Shown here in pieces: positions 31,501 to 32,147 of a stretch of DNA of 32,147 nucleotides. The first letter of the stretch is position 1, and each line of letters starts with the position of its first letter. The notes below the pieces were generated by a model, which worked only from the letters and a program-made list of their open reading frames with translations, did no database searches and was not told where the DNA came from. The DNA is from Streptomyces sp. NP-1717 (GTDB taxonomy: Bacteria; Actinomycetota; Actinomycetes; Streptomycetales; Streptomycetaceae). A program made the translations under genes and the position numbers. Location: contig NZ_JAAPBF010000067.1 in the NCBI RefSeq assembly GCF_022695985.1, positions 1 through 32,147 of the forward strand. The letters run 5' to 3'.

Positions 31501-31548
31501 CCGATCGTGCCGAGTTCCGGCTCGGCCGTCGCGGCGACCTCCCTCCCC

Positions 31549-32147
31549 TCACGGAGTGGCGGTCAGCCTGCCCCGGCCCAGACGGGCGAGGGCGCGGTCG
31601 TGGACGCGGCTGAGGAGCAGCAGGGCGCAGGTGGCGCCGATCAGGGCGCAGAACATGTCCCACTGGGTGTCCCAGACGTCTCCCTGCGTGCCCAGGAAAG
31701 CGTCCGCGGCCTCGCCTCCGGTGACCGCCGCGAACCATTCCAGCATCTCGAAGACGGCGCTGAAGGCGAGGCAAGCACAGACGGTGAGCGGGGCGAGCCA
31801 GCGGCTGCCGCGCAACGGGGAGGTGCGGACAAGGAGTTCGCGTACCAGGATGGCCGGGACGAAGCCCTGCACGAGGTGGCCGAAGCGGTCGTAGGGGTTG
31901 CGGTCCCATCCGAGCCAGTCGCGCACCCAGTCCCCTGCGGGCACCTCCGCGTAGGTGTAGTGGCCGCCCACGATGAGGACCAGGGCGTGCACCGCCAGCA
32001 GACCGCACAGCAGACCGCTCAGTGGGAAGCGGTGGCGCAGCAGGATCGCCAGCGGCAGACCCGCCATCACCCACACTGTCTCCAGCAGCCAGGTCGTCGG
32101 ATCGGCCACGCCGAACCTCGACACGACCAGCGCCGCGGCCACCGCGA
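31549..32147 (-). CDS. DUF2238/YjdF-type membrane protein, N-terminus beyond window
   Basis: About 199 residues are seen, with five to six membrane spans. Family marks are RFPLSGLLCGLLAVHALVLI, the periplasmic-like GGHYTYAEVPAGDW, NPYDRFGHLVQGFVPAILVR, and AVFEMLEWFAAVTGGEAADA followed by FLGTQGDVWDTQWDM. The frame is open past a GTG at 32142 to the window edge; the first span of relatives usually begins with a further 10-20 residues, so I take it to be truncated by the edge. The family is widespread and of unknown function. Confidence 0.85.
   Translation of the reverse strand, partial: AVAAALVVSRFGVADPTTWLLETVWVMAGLPLAILLRHRFPLSGLLCGLLAVHALVLIVGGHYTYAEVPAGDWVRDWLGWDRNPYDRFGHLVQGFVPAILVRELLVRTSPLRGSRWLAPLTVCACLAFSAVFEMLEWFAAVTGGEAADAFLGTQGDVWDTQWDMFCALIGATCALLLLSRVHDRALARLGRGRLTATP

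Noticed and set aside
1..32147. CRISPR arrays, tRNA or rRNA genes
   Set aside because: I found no regularly spaced repeats or cloverleaf and rRNA signatures anywhere in the window.

Overview
The window is very GC-rich, with strong G/C third-position coding bias, GTG and TTG starts, Tat, Sec and lipoprotein exports, F420-type and NarL-type actinobacterial families, and a divergent abfB/xlnA pair whose xylanase closely matches my recollection of Streptomyces lividans XlnA. All of this points to a Streptomyces chromosome (or a close relative), probably an accessory-rich part of it. I saw no rRNA, tRNA, CRISPR array or intact transposase.

Layout. (1) 1-719: membrane protein running off the left edge, with a TTA codon at codon 8. 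(2) 992-9332: a sugar-utilisation locus. A Tat-exported clan-A glycoside hydrolase is divergent from a LacI repressor gene that overlaps a cytoplasmic FAD-dependent oxidoreductase gene, followed by a lipoprotein solute-binding protein and two sugar ABC permeases. The divergent promoter region carries two identical 12-bp boxes in mirror orientation, one before each first gene. (3) 9345-11358: two membrane proteins of DUF3592 type. (4) 11404-13777: a transposase scar, a 16-codon reading frame with a strong ribosome site, an alpha/beta hydrolase, then an ArsR-SRPBCC-SnoaL operon that looks leaderless. (5) 13836-17729: a NarL-type two-component pair, a small two-helix protein and a secreted TAP-type peptidase. 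(6) 17899-24281: an LLM oxidoreductase, a glutaminase-STAS fusion, two MITE-like elements, a haloperoxidase-type hydrolase, an AraC/SDR divergent pair and a resolvase pseudogene. (7) 24282-27997: abfB (GH62) and xlnA (GH10), divergent and both carrying a CBM13. (8) 28074-32147: a SpoIIE-type phosphatase, a HAD phosphatase, several gene remnants (signal-peptide-like, ANTAR-like, a conserved actinobacterial protein with an internal deletion, a STAND ATPase with a ruined P-loop) and a DUF2238 membrane protein cut by the right edge.

How the genes work together. Two polysaccharide systems are visible. abfB/xlnA is the known arabinoxylan pair: the arabinofuranosidase removes side chains and the xylanase cuts the backbone. 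The 992-9332 locus has the plan of a complete uptake-and-processing unit (secreted hydrolase, importer, cytoplasmic redox enzyme, local repressor), but I cannot assign its substrate. It is the best candidate here for an undescribed system. No ATPase gene accompanies the importer, consistent with use of a shared MsiK-type ATPase encoded elsewhere.
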